A stretch of DNA of 56,607 bases from Gemmatimonadota bacterium (lineage in GTDB: Bacteria > Gemmatimonadota > Gemmatimonadetes > Longimicrobiales > Gaopeijiaceae), in assembly GCA_028874985.1 (NCBI GenBank), contig JAPPGI010000201.1:1-56607 (forward strand). Reading direction: 5' to 3'. Under the pieces are notes generated by a model that saw only the letters and a list, made by a program, of their open reading frames with translations, had not been told where the DNA came from and made no database searches. Positions 39,121 through 48,896 of the stretch are shown in pieces (positions within the stretch are counted from its first letter, which is position 1; each line of letters begins with the position of its first letter). The position numbers and the translations under genes were made by a program.

Positions 39121-40200
39121 TCACCGGTTCCGGGAACGGGAACGCGCTTGATTCCGCGCTCCGGCCCGCACCCCCAGCCGGCTGATCCGGTCGCACAGCT
39201 CCGGGAACTCCAACCCGGCCGCGCGCCCGGCTTTCGGCAGCAGGCTGTTCCCCGTCAGACCGGGAAGCGTGTTGGCCTCCAGGCACCAGGCCTTCCCCTT
39301 CCCGTCCACCATGAAATCCACCCGCGAGAAGTGCTCCATGCGCAGCAGGCCGTGCACCCGCAGCGCCTCGGCCTTCAGCGCCTCCGCAAGCGCGTCCGGG
39401 ATCCGTGCGGGCGCGGTCTCCACCGCCATGCCCGCCTCATACTTGCAGCGGAAATCGAAGAGTTCATGCTCGGGCTCGATCTCCACCACCGGCAGGGCCT
39501 CTCCGCCCAGAATCCCGACGGTGAGCTCTCGCCCCCTGACGTACGCCTCGTACATGACCACATCCCCCCCGCCCCCCGCCACCACCGTCGCCTCGTCCAC
39601 CTCCCGCGCGGAACGGGCCAGTGCCAGGCGGACCGAGGAGCCACCCGACACCGGCTTCACGATCACGGGAAGACCCAGGCGCTCCACCACCTCGCCACCG
39701 GCCGCCGCACCCGCGATCCAGGCCGGGGTCGCCACCCCCTCGTCCCTCAGAAGCCGCTTCGTCAGGTCCTTGTCCATGGCCAGCGCGCACGCCACCGGGC
39801 CGCTGCCCGAATACGGGATCCCCGCGACCTCCAGCAGCGTCTGCACGGTCCCGTCCTCGCCGGCCCCCCCGTGGAGCGCCACGAAGACGACGTCCGCCTC
39901 CGCCAAACCGGGCTCCGAGCGGATGACTTCGGCTTCCGGCAACACGTTCGCCGGAACTGCCCGGGCCAGCGGCGCCTCGGCCCGGCCGATCCCAGACGCC
40001 CGTATCCGCCGCTCCAGGGCGGCCGGCATCACTCCCGCCGCGGCGTCGATGCTGGTCACCAGGTGTCCCGCGGCGCGCAGCGCGGCCGCCACCTCGCACC
40101 CGCTGGCCAGCGACACGCCCCGCTCCTCGGAACTACCCCCCATGAGCACGGCGACATGGAGCCGGTCCCGGCACCGGTCCTCCGCCGGGACCACCGTCAA
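39121..40200 (-). CDS. ddl: D-alanine--D-alanine ligase
   Basis: Ddl makes the D-Ala-D-Ala dipeptide for peptidoglycan. The ATP-grasp enzyme shows HVAVLMGGSSEERGVSLASG, LHGGAGEDGTVQTLLEVAGI, the PYSGSGPVACALAMDK substrate loop, the VKPVSGGSSV ATP loop and EANTLPGLTGNS. From the TTG at 40200 it is 359 residues. That TTG overlaps the stop of the upstream beta-synthase as TTGA. It is followed by a few non-conserved Arg-rich residues at the C-terminus. The start is uncertain because a GTG inside HVAVLM could also serve, but overlap starts are common here. Confidence 0.93.
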   Translation of the reverse strand: MTVVPAEDRCRDRLHVAVLMGGSSEERGVSLASGCEVAAALRAAGHLVTSIDAAAGVMPAALERRIRASGIGRAEAPLARAVPANVLPEAEVIRSEPGLAEADVVFVALHGGAGEDGTVQTLLEVAGIPYSGSGPVACALAMDKDLTKRLLRDEGVATPAWIAGAAAGGEVVERLGLPVIVKPVSGGSSVRLALARSAREVDEATVVAGGGGDVVMYEAYVRGRELTVGILGGEALPVVEIEPEHELFDFRCKYEAGMAVETAPARIPDALAEALKAEALRVHGLLRMEHFSRVDFMVDGKGKAWCLEANTLPGLTGNSLLPKAGRAAGLEFPELCDRISRLGVRAGARNQARSRSRNR

Positions 40201-41609
40201 GGCGCGGCCGCCAGCGAACGGACCAGGTCGTGGCGGGTCAGGATGCCGTCCAGCACGCCGTTCGCCCGGATGAGCACCGCGTGCGCGCTCCCGCTCAGGA
40301 GCCGCGTGGCCGCCTCGGCGTCGGCCTGTTCGTCCAGTACCGGGTACGGGCCCTCCATGACCGATTCCACGTCCTGCTCCAGCACCTCCGGATCGGCCAG
40401 CACCGCACTCATCAGTCGGCGCTCGGCCACGCTCCCGACGCACTCTCCGTCAACCACCACCGGAAGCTGTGAAACGTGATGGGTCGACAGCGTCGAGATC
40501 GCCATCCGCACCGGCGTCGAGGGCGTCACCGTGAGTAGGCCGGGAAGCGGTTCGAGCTTGGCCGCCACCACCTCGGCCACCGTCGTCCGCCGCCCCGCCA
40601 GGAACCCGTTGTTGCGCATCCACTCGTCGTCGTACTGCTTGGTCAGGTAGCGCTCCCCCCAGTCGCACAGGAGTGCCACCACAAACGCGTCAGGATCGTC
40701 CAAGCGGCGCGCCTCGTCCAACGCGGCGCGCACGATCAGGCCCGTGGATCCGCCCACGAAGAGTCCCTCCTCGCGAACCAGGCGGCGGGACATGGCGAAG
40801 GCATCGCCATCGGTCACCGTCACGTACCCGTCGATGTACTCGATGTCCAGCGCGCCCGGAATCTTGTCGTTCCCCAGACCTTCTACCTTGTACGGTTCGC
40901 CGGCACCCACCGTGCCCGTATGGAAGTACCCGGCAATGACCGACCCCACCGGATCGACCCCCACCACCCGCACCTCCGGGTTCATCTCCTTCAGATACCT
41001 CCCCACCCCGGAGATCGTCCCCCCCGTGCCCGCGCCCGCGAAGAAGTGCGTGACCGCTCCGCCGCTCTGTTCCCACAGCTCGGGTCCGGTCGTGCGGTAG
41101 TGCGCCTCGGGGTTGGAGCGGTTGTAGAACTGGTCGGCGAGAAACCCGCCGGGCGTGGCCTCGGCGATCGCGCCCGCCCGGTTGACATAGTGGTCCGGGT
41201 GGTCGGGCGGCACGGCGGTGGGGGTGATCACCACCTCCGCCCCGAAGGCGCGCAGCAGCTTGACCTTCTCGCGGCTCATCTTGTCCGGCATCGTGAAGAC
41301 GCAGCGGTAGCCGCGCGACGCGGCGGCCATCGCGAGGGCCAGCCCGGTGTTGCCGCTCGTGCCTTCGACGATGGTACCGCCCGGCTTGAGAAGGCCCGCA
41401 CTCTCGGCGGCTTCGATCATGGCCAGACCGATCCGGTCCTTCACCGACCCTCCGGGGTTCATGAATTCGGCCTTGCCGTACACGGGGGTCCGGATCCCCC
41501 GGGCCACGCGGTTCAGCCGGATGAGCGGCGTCCACCCCACCAGGTCGAGTACGTCCTCGTACGGTTCGCCGTGGCGGGGTGCCGGTCCGGCCCCGGATCC
41601 GCCGGTCAC
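40197..41609 (-). CDS. cbs: Cystathionine beta-synthase (PLP enzyme with C-terminal CBS domains)
   Basis: A fold-type II PLP domain (about residues 20-340) has the PLP lysine in NPGGSVKDR, the EGTSGNTGLALAM loop and GAGTGGTISGVGRYL. A tandem CBS-domain pair fills residues 345-470 (MAISTLSTHHVSQLPVVVDG and RANGVLDGILTRHDL). The CBS pair separates it from plain cysteine synthase and points to cystathionine beta-synthase of transsulfuration, with possible ligand control. A cystathionine gamma-lyase is not nearby. The GTG at 41609 overlaps the upstream stop as GTGA. Confidence 0.92.
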   Translation of the reverse strand: MTGGSGAGPAPRHGEPYEDVLDLVGWTPLIRLNRVARGIRTPVYGKAEFMNPGGSVKDRIGLAMIEAAESAGLLKPGGTIVEGTSGNTGLALAMAAASRGYRCVFTMPDKMSREKVKLLRAFGAEVVITPTAVPPDHPDHYVNRAGAIAEATPGGFLADQFYNRSNPEAHYRTTGPELWEQSGGAVTHFFAGAGTGGTISGVGRYLKEMNPEVRVVGVDPVGSVIAGYFHTGTVGAGEPYKVEGLGNDKIPGALDIEYIDGYVTVTDGDAFAMSRRLVREEGLFVGGSTGLIVRAALDEARRLDDPDAFVVALLCDWGERYLTKQYDDEWMRNNGFLAGRRTTVAEVVAAKLEPLPGLLTVTPSTPVRMAISTLSTHHVSQLPVVVDGECVGSVAERRLMSAVLADPEVLEQDVESVMEGPYPVLDEQADAEAATRLLSGSAHAVLIRANGVLDGILTRHDLVRSLAAAP

Positions 41610-42109
41610 CCGCACAACCCCGGCGCAGCGTGAGCGTCGCCTCCGGGCAGCCCTGCGGAGTTCTCGCTCTCCGGAAACTGCGGCCGGACCGCCTCCGCGG
41701 GCTGTTCCCCCTTCGAAAAGTACACGGGGACCCGCGCCCATACGCGCACCGGCTCTCCCTCCCTGGTCGCCGGCTCGAACTCCATGGCGAGAGATCCCCT
41801 CACCGCCGCCGAGTCGAGTGCGGAGTGGCCGCTGCTCTTCACCACCATCACGCTGTCGACGCCGCCCGACTCGTTCACCAGCACCCGAACCAGCGTGTTA
41901 CCCTCGACATCCTGGTCCCAGAGCTCAAGCGGGTACTCGACCGGGCTTTCGGTGAACAGGGGCGTAGGCTTCTCGATGTTCTGGTCGCTGCCGCACGCCG
42001 GGGCCAGCATGGCCGCAACCGTGACGGCGACACATGCGATCCTGCGCGACGCGCTCTGACGGGTGCGGATCGCCGCACGCCCCCACCGGATATTCGTGAA
42101 ATCCTTCAC
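41606..42109 (-). CDS. TonB C-terminal-domain protein with lipoprotein-like signal
   Basis: The 167-residue protein has a hydrophobic segment (IACVAVTVAAMLAPAC) ending in a cysteine that may be lipidated, although Ala-Pro-Ala-Cys is not a perfect lipobox. About 80 residues matching the TonB_C fold follow: LELWDQDVEGNTLVRVLV, VVKSSGHSALDSAAVRG and FEPATREGEPVRVWARVPV. Real TonB keeps an uncleaved N-terminal helix and a long Pro-rich linker; both are absent. It is therefore unlikely to be the energy transducer and may be an outer-membrane-facing accessory. The start (GTG 42109) overlaps the mutS stop; its stop overlaps cbs. Confidence 0.8.
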   Translation of the reverse strand: MKDFTNIRWGRAAIRTRQSASRRIACVAVTVAAMLAPACGSDQNIEKPTPLFTESPVEYPLELWDQDVEGNTLVRVLVNESGGVDSVMVVKSSGHSALDSAAVRGSLAMEFEPATREGEPVRVWARVPVYFSKGEQPAEAVRPQFPESENSAGLPGGDAHAAPGLCG

Positions 42110-44718
42110 AAGCCCTCCGCTGCCCGCGTCCTGAGGGAATGCAGCACGTTCAACGCGTCCAGCGGCGTCATGCGATCCGGCTCCAGAGCCAGGAGCCGGT
42201 CCACCACCGGATGCCTGTTTTCGAATAGCGACAGCTGGTCGGGGCCGGTCGCGTTACCTGCCGCCCCGGCTCCCCTCCGGCCAAGACCACCGCCTCTCCC
42301 TGAATGTGTTCCCTCCAACTCGGCCAGAAGTTCCAGAGCTCGTGCGATCAGCGCGGGCGGAAAACCCGCCAGGCGCGCCACCTGGATCCCGTAGGACCGG
42401 TCCGCTCCTCCCTCCTCCAGCCGCCGCAGGAACACTATCTCCTCGCCCGCCTCCCGTACCGCCACGTTCAGGTTCCTCACTCCGGGCAGCCGGTCTCCGA
42501 GCTGGGTGAGTTCGTGATAGTGCGTGGCGAAGATCGCCTTGGCGCCGACATTGTCGTGCAGGTGTTCGGTGACGGCCCACGCGATCGACACCCCGTCGTA
42601 GGTCGAGGTGCCGCGCCCGATTTCATCCAGCAGCACGAGGCTCCGGTCGCTGGCACCGTGGACGATCGCCGCCGTCTCGTTCATCTCCACCATGAAGGTC
42701 GACTGCCCGCGGACCAGGCTGTCCGACGCACCCACGCGGGTGAAGACGCGGTCGCAGACCCCGAGCCGGGCACTCCTTGCGGGAACGAACGACCCGATCT
42801 GGGCCATGAGCTGGATCAGGCCGACCTGCCTGAGCACCGTGCTCTTGCCGGCCATGTTCGGTCCGGTCAGGATCACGATCCGCCCGTCCTCGTCCAGTTC
42901 GAGGTCGTTGGGAATGAAGTCCTCGCGCGGCAGCATCGTCTCGACGACCGGGTGCCGGCCCGCCACGATCCGGAGGTCGAATCCCGTGGTGACCTCCGGG
43001 CGGACGTAGCCGCGAACCTCCGCGACCTCGGCCAGCGTGGCCAGCACGTCCAGCGCCGCCACCCGGCGGCTGGTCTCCTGGATGCGGGAAACCGCAAGGG
43101 CGAGTTCGGCCCGCACCCGCAGGAAGAGCGTCTGCTCGAGGCGCGCGATGCGGTCTTCGGCGTCGAAGACCTTCTCTTCCCATTCCTTGAGTTCCATGGT
43201 GAAGTACCGTTCCGCGTTGGCCAGCGTCTGCTTGCGGATGAAGTCCTCCGGGACCCGGGAGAGGTTGGCCCGGGTCACCTCCAGGTAGTAGCCGAAGACC
43301 TTGTTGAATCCGACCTTGAGGGAGGGTATGCCCGTGCGTTCCCTCTCCCTGGCCTGCAGTCGGACGATGAAATCCCGGGCCCCGTCCCGCAGTCCCCGCA
43401 GCCGGTCGAGTTCCTCGCTGAAGCCCTCCCGGATCACGTCGCCCTCGGCCAGCGCCGCCGGCGCATCCTCGGCGATGGCTTCGGCGATCCGCGCCTCCAC
43501 GTCCTCCATTGTGTCCAGTTCCGCGGCCAGGGCGGACAGTCTACCGCTCTCCAGCCCCCGGCCTGCGCCGGCCACCGCCGGCAGCTCCCGGATCGACCGC
43601 CCCAGCGCGACCACCTCGCGGGGGCTGGCGCGGCCGGATCCGACCTTGGTGCCCAGGCGGTCCAGATCGCGAATGCGCCCGAGGGCCGTGCGCAGGCCGG
43701 CCCGCTCGTCCGGTGACTCCAGGAGCTCCGCGACCCCCGCCTGGCGGCTCCAGATCTCGCCGGATTCCAGCTGGGGATTGAGCAGCCAGGCGCGCAGGAG
43801 GCGCGCGCCCATGGGCGTGGTCGTGGCGTCCAGCACCGACAGCAGGGACGCGTCCCCGTCGTAGGGGCGCAGGGGCTCGACCAGCTCCAGGTTTCGGCGC
43901 GTCATGGAGTCCAGCGTCATCACCGACTCGGGCCGCTGGATTCGGGGAGGGCGCACATGCTCCGCCGAGCCGGGCCGGATCTCCTCCGCGTAGGCGACCA
44001 GCGCTCCGGCCGCGCGGACCAGCAGTTCGTCGCGGGCCTCGAAGCCGAAGCCGTCGAGCGACTGCACCCGGTACAGCCTCTCCAGCTCGTCGCGGGCGAT
44101 TCCGGGGTCGAAGAGCCAGTCCGGCCGGATGCTGTGCACGGCCTCGGTCTCTTCGGGGACCAGGTTCTTCGCGGATTCCGGCAGGAGCAGTTCGCGGGGT
44201 TCCAGCCGCTCGAGTTCGTCCGCCGCCCCGGAAGGGCCGGCCTCCAGGACCAGGAGTTCACCGGTGGAGACATCCAGGGCGGCGAGCCCCAGCGACCCGT
44301 CACCGGGGACCAGCGCCACGAGGAAGTTGTTTCGTTCCGCCTCCAGAAGCGCATCCGACACCACCGTGCCGGGGGTCACCGTATCGACGACCTCCCGGCG
44401 CACGATCCCCTTGGCTTCGGCGGGATCCTCGGTCTGGTCGCAGATCGCGACCTTCCTGCCGAGCCTGACGAGCTTCACCAGGTAGTCCTCCAGGGCCTTG
44501 GCCGGGATTCCGGCCAGCGGCACGCTGGCAGCGGCGCCGTTGTTGCGGGAGGTGAGGGTCAGGTCTAGGAGCCGCGCACCCTCCTCGGCATCCTCGCAGA
44601 ACAGCTCGTAGAAGTCCCCCACGCGGAAGAAGACGAGGGCGTCGCGGTGGCGGGACTTCACCTCCCGCCACTGTCGCATGAGCGGGGTGTCGGTGCTGCG
44701 GGTGGAAGGAGTCGCCAA
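42106..44718 (-). CDS. mutS: DNA mismatch repair protein MutS
   Basis: MutS recognises mismatches and starts repair with MutL. The mismatch-wedge motif is seen in FFRVGDFYELF (Phe-x-Glu), the ATPase has Walker A LTGPNMAGKSTVL, and the LLDEIGRGTSTYDG signature contains Walker B. Connector, lever and clamp domains fill residues 120-560. I chose the TTG at 44718, giving about 870 residues with a short tail before TPLMRQWREVKSRH; a TTG at 44802 and an ATG at 44679 are alternatives, and no clear Shine-Dalgarno decides. mutL is not in the window. Confidence 0.97.
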   Translation of the reverse strand: MATPSTRSTDTPLMRQWREVKSRHRDALVFFRVGDFYELFCEDAEEGARLLDLTLTSRNNGAAASVPLAGIPAKALEDYLVKLVRLGRKVAICDQTEDPAEAKGIVRREVVDTVTPGTVVSDALLEAERNNFLVALVPGDGSLGLAALDVSTGELLVLEAGPSGAADELERLEPRELLLPESAKNLVPEETEAVHSIRPDWLFDPGIARDELERLYRVQSLDGFGFEARDELLVRAAGALVAYAEEIRPGSAEHVRPPRIQRPESVMTLDSMTRRNLELVEPLRPYDGDASLLSVLDATTTPMGARLLRAWLLNPQLESGEIWSRQAGVAELLESPDERAGLRTALGRIRDLDRLGTKVGSGRASPREVVALGRSIRELPAVAGAGRGLESGRLSALAAELDTMEDVEARIAEAIAEDAPAALAEGDVIREGFSEELDRLRGLRDGARDFIVRLQARERERTGIPSLKVGFNKVFGYYLEVTRANLSRVPEDFIRKQTLANAERYFTMELKEWEEKVFDAEDRIARLEQTLFLRVRAELALAVSRIQETSRRVAALDVLATLAEVAEVRGYVRPEVTTGFDLRIVAGRHPVVETMLPREDFIPNDLELDEDGRIVILTGPNMAGKSTVLRQVGLIQLMAQIGSFVPARSARLGVCDRVFTRVGASDSLVRGQSTFMVEMNETAAIVHGASDRSLVLLDEIGRGTSTYDGVSIAWAVTEHLHDNVGAKAIFATHYHELTQLGDRLPGVRNLNVAVREAGEEIVFLRRLEEGGADRSYGIQVARLAGFPPALIARALELLAELEGTHSGRGGGLGRRGAGAAGNATGPDQLSLFENRHPVVDRLLALEPDRMTPLDALNVLHSLRTRAAEGL

Positions 44719-44809
44719 GGCTGTCCGCGGGCTTGGTCGCGCCGACAGTCCGGTCCGTCCGGCGGCGCTCTGAGTGCCGGATGTACGATACCGCCGGGGC
44801 AACCCGGGA

Positions 44810-47113
44810 TCAACCGGGTCGAAAGGTCCGCAGCCGATTCGCGTTGGCCACCACCGTGACCGAACTGAAGGCCATCGCCGCCCCGGCGATCATCGGCGAG
44901 AGGAGCAGGCCCAGAGACGGGTAGAGGGCGCCGGCCGCCACCGGAATGCCGACCACGTTGTAGGCGAAAGCCCCCACCAGGTTCTGGACGATGTTGCGGT
45001 GGGCGGCCCGCGAGATCTCCAGCAGGGTCTCGACGCCGCGGAGCGAGTCGCCGAGAAGCGCCACGTCCCCGGTCTGCCGGGCCACATCGGTACCGCCTCC
45101 CATCGCGACGCCGACATCGGCCGTCGCGAGGGCGGGTGCGTCGTTGATTCCGTCTCCGACCATCGCCACCACCCGTCCCAGCCCCCGCAGCGCCTCGATC
45201 TCGCGAGCCTTTCCGGCGGGGGACACCCGCGCCGACACGCGCCCGATGCCCGCCTGCCCGGCGATCCGGGCGGCCGCGGCCTCTTCGTCCCCCGTGAGCA
45301 TCATCACCTCGACGCCGCGCCGCCGGAGCCTCCCCACCACCTCCCGCGCCCCCGGGCGCAACGCGTCCGCCACACCGAACACACCCGCCGCCACCCCGTC
45401 CACGACCACCACCACCGGTGTCGCCCCCTCCGCGGCGGCCCGTTCGAGGTGCTCCGCCAGCGAGCGGGCATCCACGCCGGCGGCGGTCACGAACGAGGGC
45501 GACCCCACGAGCACGCGCCGCCCGGCCGCGCTCCCGGACGCCCCCCTCCCGGGATGCGCGGCAAAGTTCGCGACCTCCGGCCACGCCACCCCCCGCTCCC
45601 CCACGTACTGCACGATCGCACGCGCCGCCGGGTGCTCCGACGCCGCCTCCACGCTCGCCGCCGCCTGCAGGAACGCGGTTTCGGCGAAGTCGGCGGACGC
45701 TCCCGCGAAGGCGACCTGCGGCCTGCCCACCGTCAGCGTCCCGGTCTTGTCCAGCACGACCGTGTCCACCCGGCGCGCCCGTTGCAGCGCGGTCCCGTCA
45801 CGGATCAGCACCCCATGCGCGGCCGCCTTGCCGATCGCGATCATCACCGAGATGGGCGTGGCCAGTCCCAGCGCGCACGGGCAGGCGATCACCAGCACCG
45901 CCACCGCGGTCACGACGGCGAGGTTCATCCGCGGCTCCGGCCCTGCCAGCAGCCAGAAACAGAAGGTCAGCAACGCGACCAGAACCACGGCCGGCACGAA
46001 ATGGCCGGCCACCACGTCGACGGTTCTCTGGATCGGGGGCTTGGTTCCCTGGGCGCGCCGCACCATCTCGACGATGCGCGCGAGCACCGTTTCCGAACCG
46101 ACCCGCGTGGTCTCTACGGTGAGCGCGCCGGTGCCGTTGACCGTACCGCCCACCACCGCGTCACCGGGCGACTTTGCGACCGGCAGGCTCTCGCCGGTGA
46201 GCATCGACTCGTCCACCTCGCTCTCCCCCCGCCGGACCCGCCCGTCCAGGGGGATGCGCGCACCGGGGCGCACCAGCAACAGATCCCCCCGGGCGACCTC
46301 GGCCACCGGCACCGTCTCGATCCCGTCTCCGGTCGCCCGGTCGGCGGTTTCGGGAGTCAGGTCGAAGAGGGCCCGCAGCGCCCGCACGGTGCGTTCCCTC
46401 GCGCGGGTCTCGACCACCTGGCCCAGAACCACCAGGGTGATCACGACCGCTACCGCCTCGTAGAAGGGCCGGGCGCTCCCCTCGGGAAAGAGTCCGGGCG
46501 CCGTCACCGCGGCCGTCGAGTACAGCCAGGCCGCCCCCGTTCCAAGCGCGACCAGCGTGTTCATGTCGGCCGCGCCCCGCCTGGCCGCGGCCCAGCCACC
46601 CTCGAAGAACCCCCGCCCCGTATGCAGGAGGATCGGCATCGTGAGCACGCCCGACACCCACCAGAGCACACGGCGCGTCTCCTCCGCGAGCATCGGCAAT
46701 CCCGGGACCATCTCCCAGTGGCCGATCAGCACGACCGGGAGTCCGCACGCCACCCCCAACCGGAATCGCCTCATCAGCACGGCCCGCTCCTCGTCCCGGG
46801 CCTCGTCCCGTTCGCGGAGGCCATCCGGAGCCGTCCCGGCGCCGGCCAGCACTTCGGCTCCGTAGCCGACCGCCTCGACGGCGCCCACCAGCGCACCCGG
46901 ATCCGGCCCCTGCGGTGCGAGCCGCACCCTGGCCAGCTCCTCCACGAGGCTCACACTGGCCCCGGTCACGCCTTCGGTGCCGCCCAGCGCCTTCTCGATG
47001 GACCTCACGCACGCGGCGCAGTGCATGCCCCGGATGCCGAGCGTCACCTCCGTGGCGGCTCCGCCAGGGGTTCCGGCCGCCTCTCCCCGACCCCCGGCGG
47101 CCGTGTCGTTCAC
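44810..47113 (-). CDS. copA: Copper-translocating P1B-type ATPase (CopA-like)
   Basis: One N-terminal heavy-metal-associated domain ([18 protein letters not shown], about residues 27-90) is followed by eight membrane helices. The CPC metal-transport motif ([16 protein letters not shown]), phosphorylation motif [12 protein letters not shown], the SEHP motif and [16 protein letters not shown] are all present. CPC with a CxxC HMA domain indicates export of Cu(I) or Ag(I) from the cytoplasm. The GTG at 47113 overlaps the holA stop as GTGA and gives 767 residues. No copper chaperone or CueR-like regulator is adjacent. Confidence 0.94.
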   Translation of the reverse strand: MNDTAAGGRGEAAGTPGGAATEVTLGIRGMHCAACVRSIEKALGGTEGVTGASVSLVEELARVRLAPQGPDPGALVGAVEAVGYGAEVLAGAGTAPDGLRERDEARDEERAVLMRRFRLGVACGLPVVLIGHWEMVPGLPMLAEETRRVLWWVSGVLTMPILLHTGRGFFEGGWAAARRGAADMNTLVALGTGAAWLYSTAAVTAPGLFPEGSARPFYEAVAVVITLVVLGQVVETRARERTVRALRALFDLTPETADRATGDGIETVPVAEVARGDLLLVRPGARIPLDGRVRRGESEVDESMLTGESLPVAKSPGDAVVGGTVNGTGALTVETTRVGSETVLARIVEMVRRAQGTKPPIQRTVDVVAGHFVPAVVLVALLTFCFWLLAGPEPRMNLAVVTAVAVLVIACPCALGLATPISVMIAIGKAAAHGVLIRDGTALQRARRVDTVVLDKTGTLTVGRPQVAFAGASADFAETAFLQAAASVEAASEHPAARAIVQYVGERGVAWPEVANFAAHPGRGASGSAAGRRVLVGSPSFVTAAGVDARSLAEHLERAAAEGATPVVVVVDGVAAGVFGVADALRPGAREVVGRLRRRGVEVMMLTGDEEAAAARIAGQAGIGRVSARVSPAGKAREIEALRGLGRVVAMVGDGINDAPALATADVGVAMGGGTDVARQTGDVALLGDSLRGVETLLEISRAAHRNIVQNLVGAFAYNVVGIPVAAGALYPSLGLLLSPMIAGAAMAFSSVTVVANANRLRTFRPG

Positions 47114-47943
47114 CCGGATCGTCTCCGGCCCCGCACCATCAGCGCCAACAGCCACTCCTCCATGAGGACTTCGCCGGGGATCGCGCTGGCCTTGAGGAGT
47201 TGGTCCAACCGGCGCAGACCCCGGACCGCTTCCGCCAGTTCGGCCCGGCTCCAGCGCCGCGCCTGCCCCACGATCCGCCGTGCGAGGAAACGCTGGTAGG
47301 GCGGCAGCACCGCCTGTACGCCGCGCACACCGCCCTCGATGGCAACCCCGATGCGGAGCAGTTGGGTGGAGAGCCCGATAACCAGCCCGACAGCCGACTC
47401 TCCCTGCTCACGCAGGACGGGGAGAGTCCGGACCGCGTCCCTGATCCTCCGGTTGCCCACCAGGTCGAACCAGGCCCAGCGGTCCTGGCGGGGCAGGCGC
47501 AGTCCACCCCTCCGCACGGCCTCCACATCCACGACGGCCCCTTCGCCCACCATTTCGGCAAGCTTGCGCACCTCCTGGGTTAGCATCCCCAGCTCCGTCC
47601 CCGCCGCTCCGGCCAGCGCCCGCGCGGCTTCGATCTCCACCGTAACCCCGAGTTCCTCCCGGGCCCACGACACCAGCCACCCGGGCGCCTCGTCCGTGGA
47701 GACGGGTTTGAACTCGATCGCCGTGGCAACCCCGGCGAGGTCCTTGTAGAACCTGGCCCGGGATCTGGGCGGAACGGTGGCCTGCAGGATGAGGACCAGC
47801 CCCGGAGGCGGACGGCGGGCGGCGTCCAGGACGATCCGGCGCGCCTTGGGGCTTCCCGCCAGCGCTTCCGCCTCCTTCACGTGCACGACACGCCAGGTAG
47901 CCATCATGGGTGGCGTGGCGATCACCGACGCCAACCGCTCCAC
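47110..47943 (-). CDS. holA: DNA polymerase III subunit delta (HolA), true N-terminus lies further upstream
   Basis: HolA opens the sliding clamp within the clamp loader. The sequence from 47943 contains the AAA+ region ([24 protein letters not shown]) and the C-terminal collar domain ([20 protein letters not shown]). The frame continues without stop to about 48099 and that part is coding: it reads FFLHGGDEYRKSAAAAELL, which is the conserved delta N-terminus. However no ATG, GTG or TTG occurs between the anti-sigma stop (48096-48098) and the GTG at 47943. A GTA at 48099 overlapping that stop, or an ATC at 48090, are candidate rare starts; a 7-base C-run at 48069-48075 is a possible error site but no frame change supplies a start. 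Confidence 0.8.
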   Translation of the reverse strand: MERLASVIATPPMMATWRVVHVKEAEALAGSPKARRIVLDAARRPPPGLVLILQATVPPRSRARFYKDLAGVATAIEFKPVSTDEAPGWLVSWAREELGVTVEIEAARALAGAAGTELGMLTQEVRKLAEMVGEGAVVDVEAVRRGGLRLPRQDRWAWFDLVGNRRIRDAVRTLPVLREQGESAVGLVIGLSTQLLRIGVAIEGGVRGVQAVLPPYQRFLARRIVGQARRWSRAELAEAVRGLRRLDQLLKASAIPGEVLMEEWLLALMVRGRRRSG

Positions 47944-48095
47944 GGTCGTGGCGGAAGCCTCGATGCGATCGACGTTGAAATCAGCCGTTGCCGGATCGGC
48001 GTAGCGTTCCAGAAGCTCCGCGGCCGCGGCCGACTTGCGGTATTCGTCACCGCCGTGGAGGAAGAAGACCCCCCCGTCCCGGGCGGCGATCGGCG

Positions 48096-48665
48096 CTACT
48101 CCGGTTCCGGGTCCGCCTCGGATTCCTGGCCGCCGCCCGGTTCCGTCTCGAAGAGCATGGACCGGAAGATCTCCCCCAGATCACTCTGCCCGAACTCGCG
48201 CGTGCCGGTTTCGGACGGAGAAATGGCGGGGACGACCGGCGCAGGCGGAGCTCCGGCCACCACCGGCGGCATGCTCACTTCGGGCGTATGCCGGGAGAGG
48301 AAGGGACTCCAGGCGACCGCGGCCAGAAGCAGGACCACCAGCGCGGCCGCCGCCAGGGTCACTCCCGAACCGGCGGTGCCAAGGGCCAGGGACTCTCTCT
48401 CGAAAGCGGTGGCCAGGCGTCGCATGTCGCCCACGCTCAAACGGCGGCGGGGCGCACACTGCGGAGTCGTGCGGAGCACGTCGACGCCCTTGCGGATCAC
48501 GCGGTCGTAGCGCCTGCAGGGACTACACTCCGCGATATGGCCGATGAACCGTGAACGGCCCTGGTCGTCAAGGCGGCCATCGCGATAGTCCGAATACCGG
48601 TCGAGGAAAGCTCGACAGTCTCCCGCAGGGTCCTGATATGAGATCTTGTTCTTCGCCATACCCAT
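48096..48665 (-). CDS. Zinc-finger anti-sigma factor
   Basis: The N-terminal cytoplasmic part holds a zf-HC2-type zinc site (an early Cys in GDCRAFLDRYSDY, then GHIAECSPCRRY giving HxxxCxxC). One membrane helix follows (VTLAAAALVVLLLAAVAW, about residues 110-127), with an extracytoplasmic tail of ~65 residues rich in Pro and acidic residues. This is the architecture of an anti-sigma factor that holds an ECF sigma at the membrane and releases it on envelope stress or redox change. The ECF sigma gene lies upstream, but 231 bases away. Start is ATG 48665 or, six bases on, ATG 48659. Confidence 0.82.
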   Translation of the reverse strand: MGMAKNKISYQDPAGDCRAFLDRYSDYRDGRLDDQGRSRFIGHIAECSPCRRYDRVIRKGVDVLRTTPQCAPRRRLSVGDMRRLATAFERESLALGTAGSGVTLAAAALVVLLLAAVAWSPFLSRHTPEVSMPPVVAGAPPAPVVPAISPSETGTREFGQSDLGEIFRSMLFETEPGGGQESEADPEPE

Positions 48666-48732
48666 AGCTCTACAGGTCCGAAACCGAGTTCGCCGACACC
48701 CGGCCACCGCCGGCCGGAACCGCGTCGCGGGT

Positions 48733-48761
48733 GCCCGTCCCCACCACGTGGGGACACGGGC
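48733..48761. repeat. Bulged hairpin between the ECF sigma and anti-sigma genes
   Basis: GCCCGTCCCCAC (48733-48744) can pair with GTGGGG plus ACGGGC (48748-48753 and 48756-48761) over 12 base pairs with a 2-base bulge and a CAC loop. It sits in the 231-base spacer 48666-48896. No T-run follows on the minus strand. It could partly stop transcription or slow RNA decay. The remaining spacer shows a weak TATACA-like box near 48800 and nothing else. Confidence 0.5.
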
Positions 48762-48896
48762 CGGTTCATCGAATGAAGCTAGCACCGGTGCGGAGGGATG
48801 TATACAGGTACAGCAAACCGGCAACCCGGGTTCCATCGCGGCGGCGTCGGCCAGCGGTCAAACCCGGCCGCGCGCCCCGCCCGAGGATGTGGAGAA

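Noticed and set aside
44774-47299. An 841-codon plus-strand frame opposite the copper ATPase
   Set aside because: No recognisable domain; fully antisense to a P-type ATPase with all its motifs.
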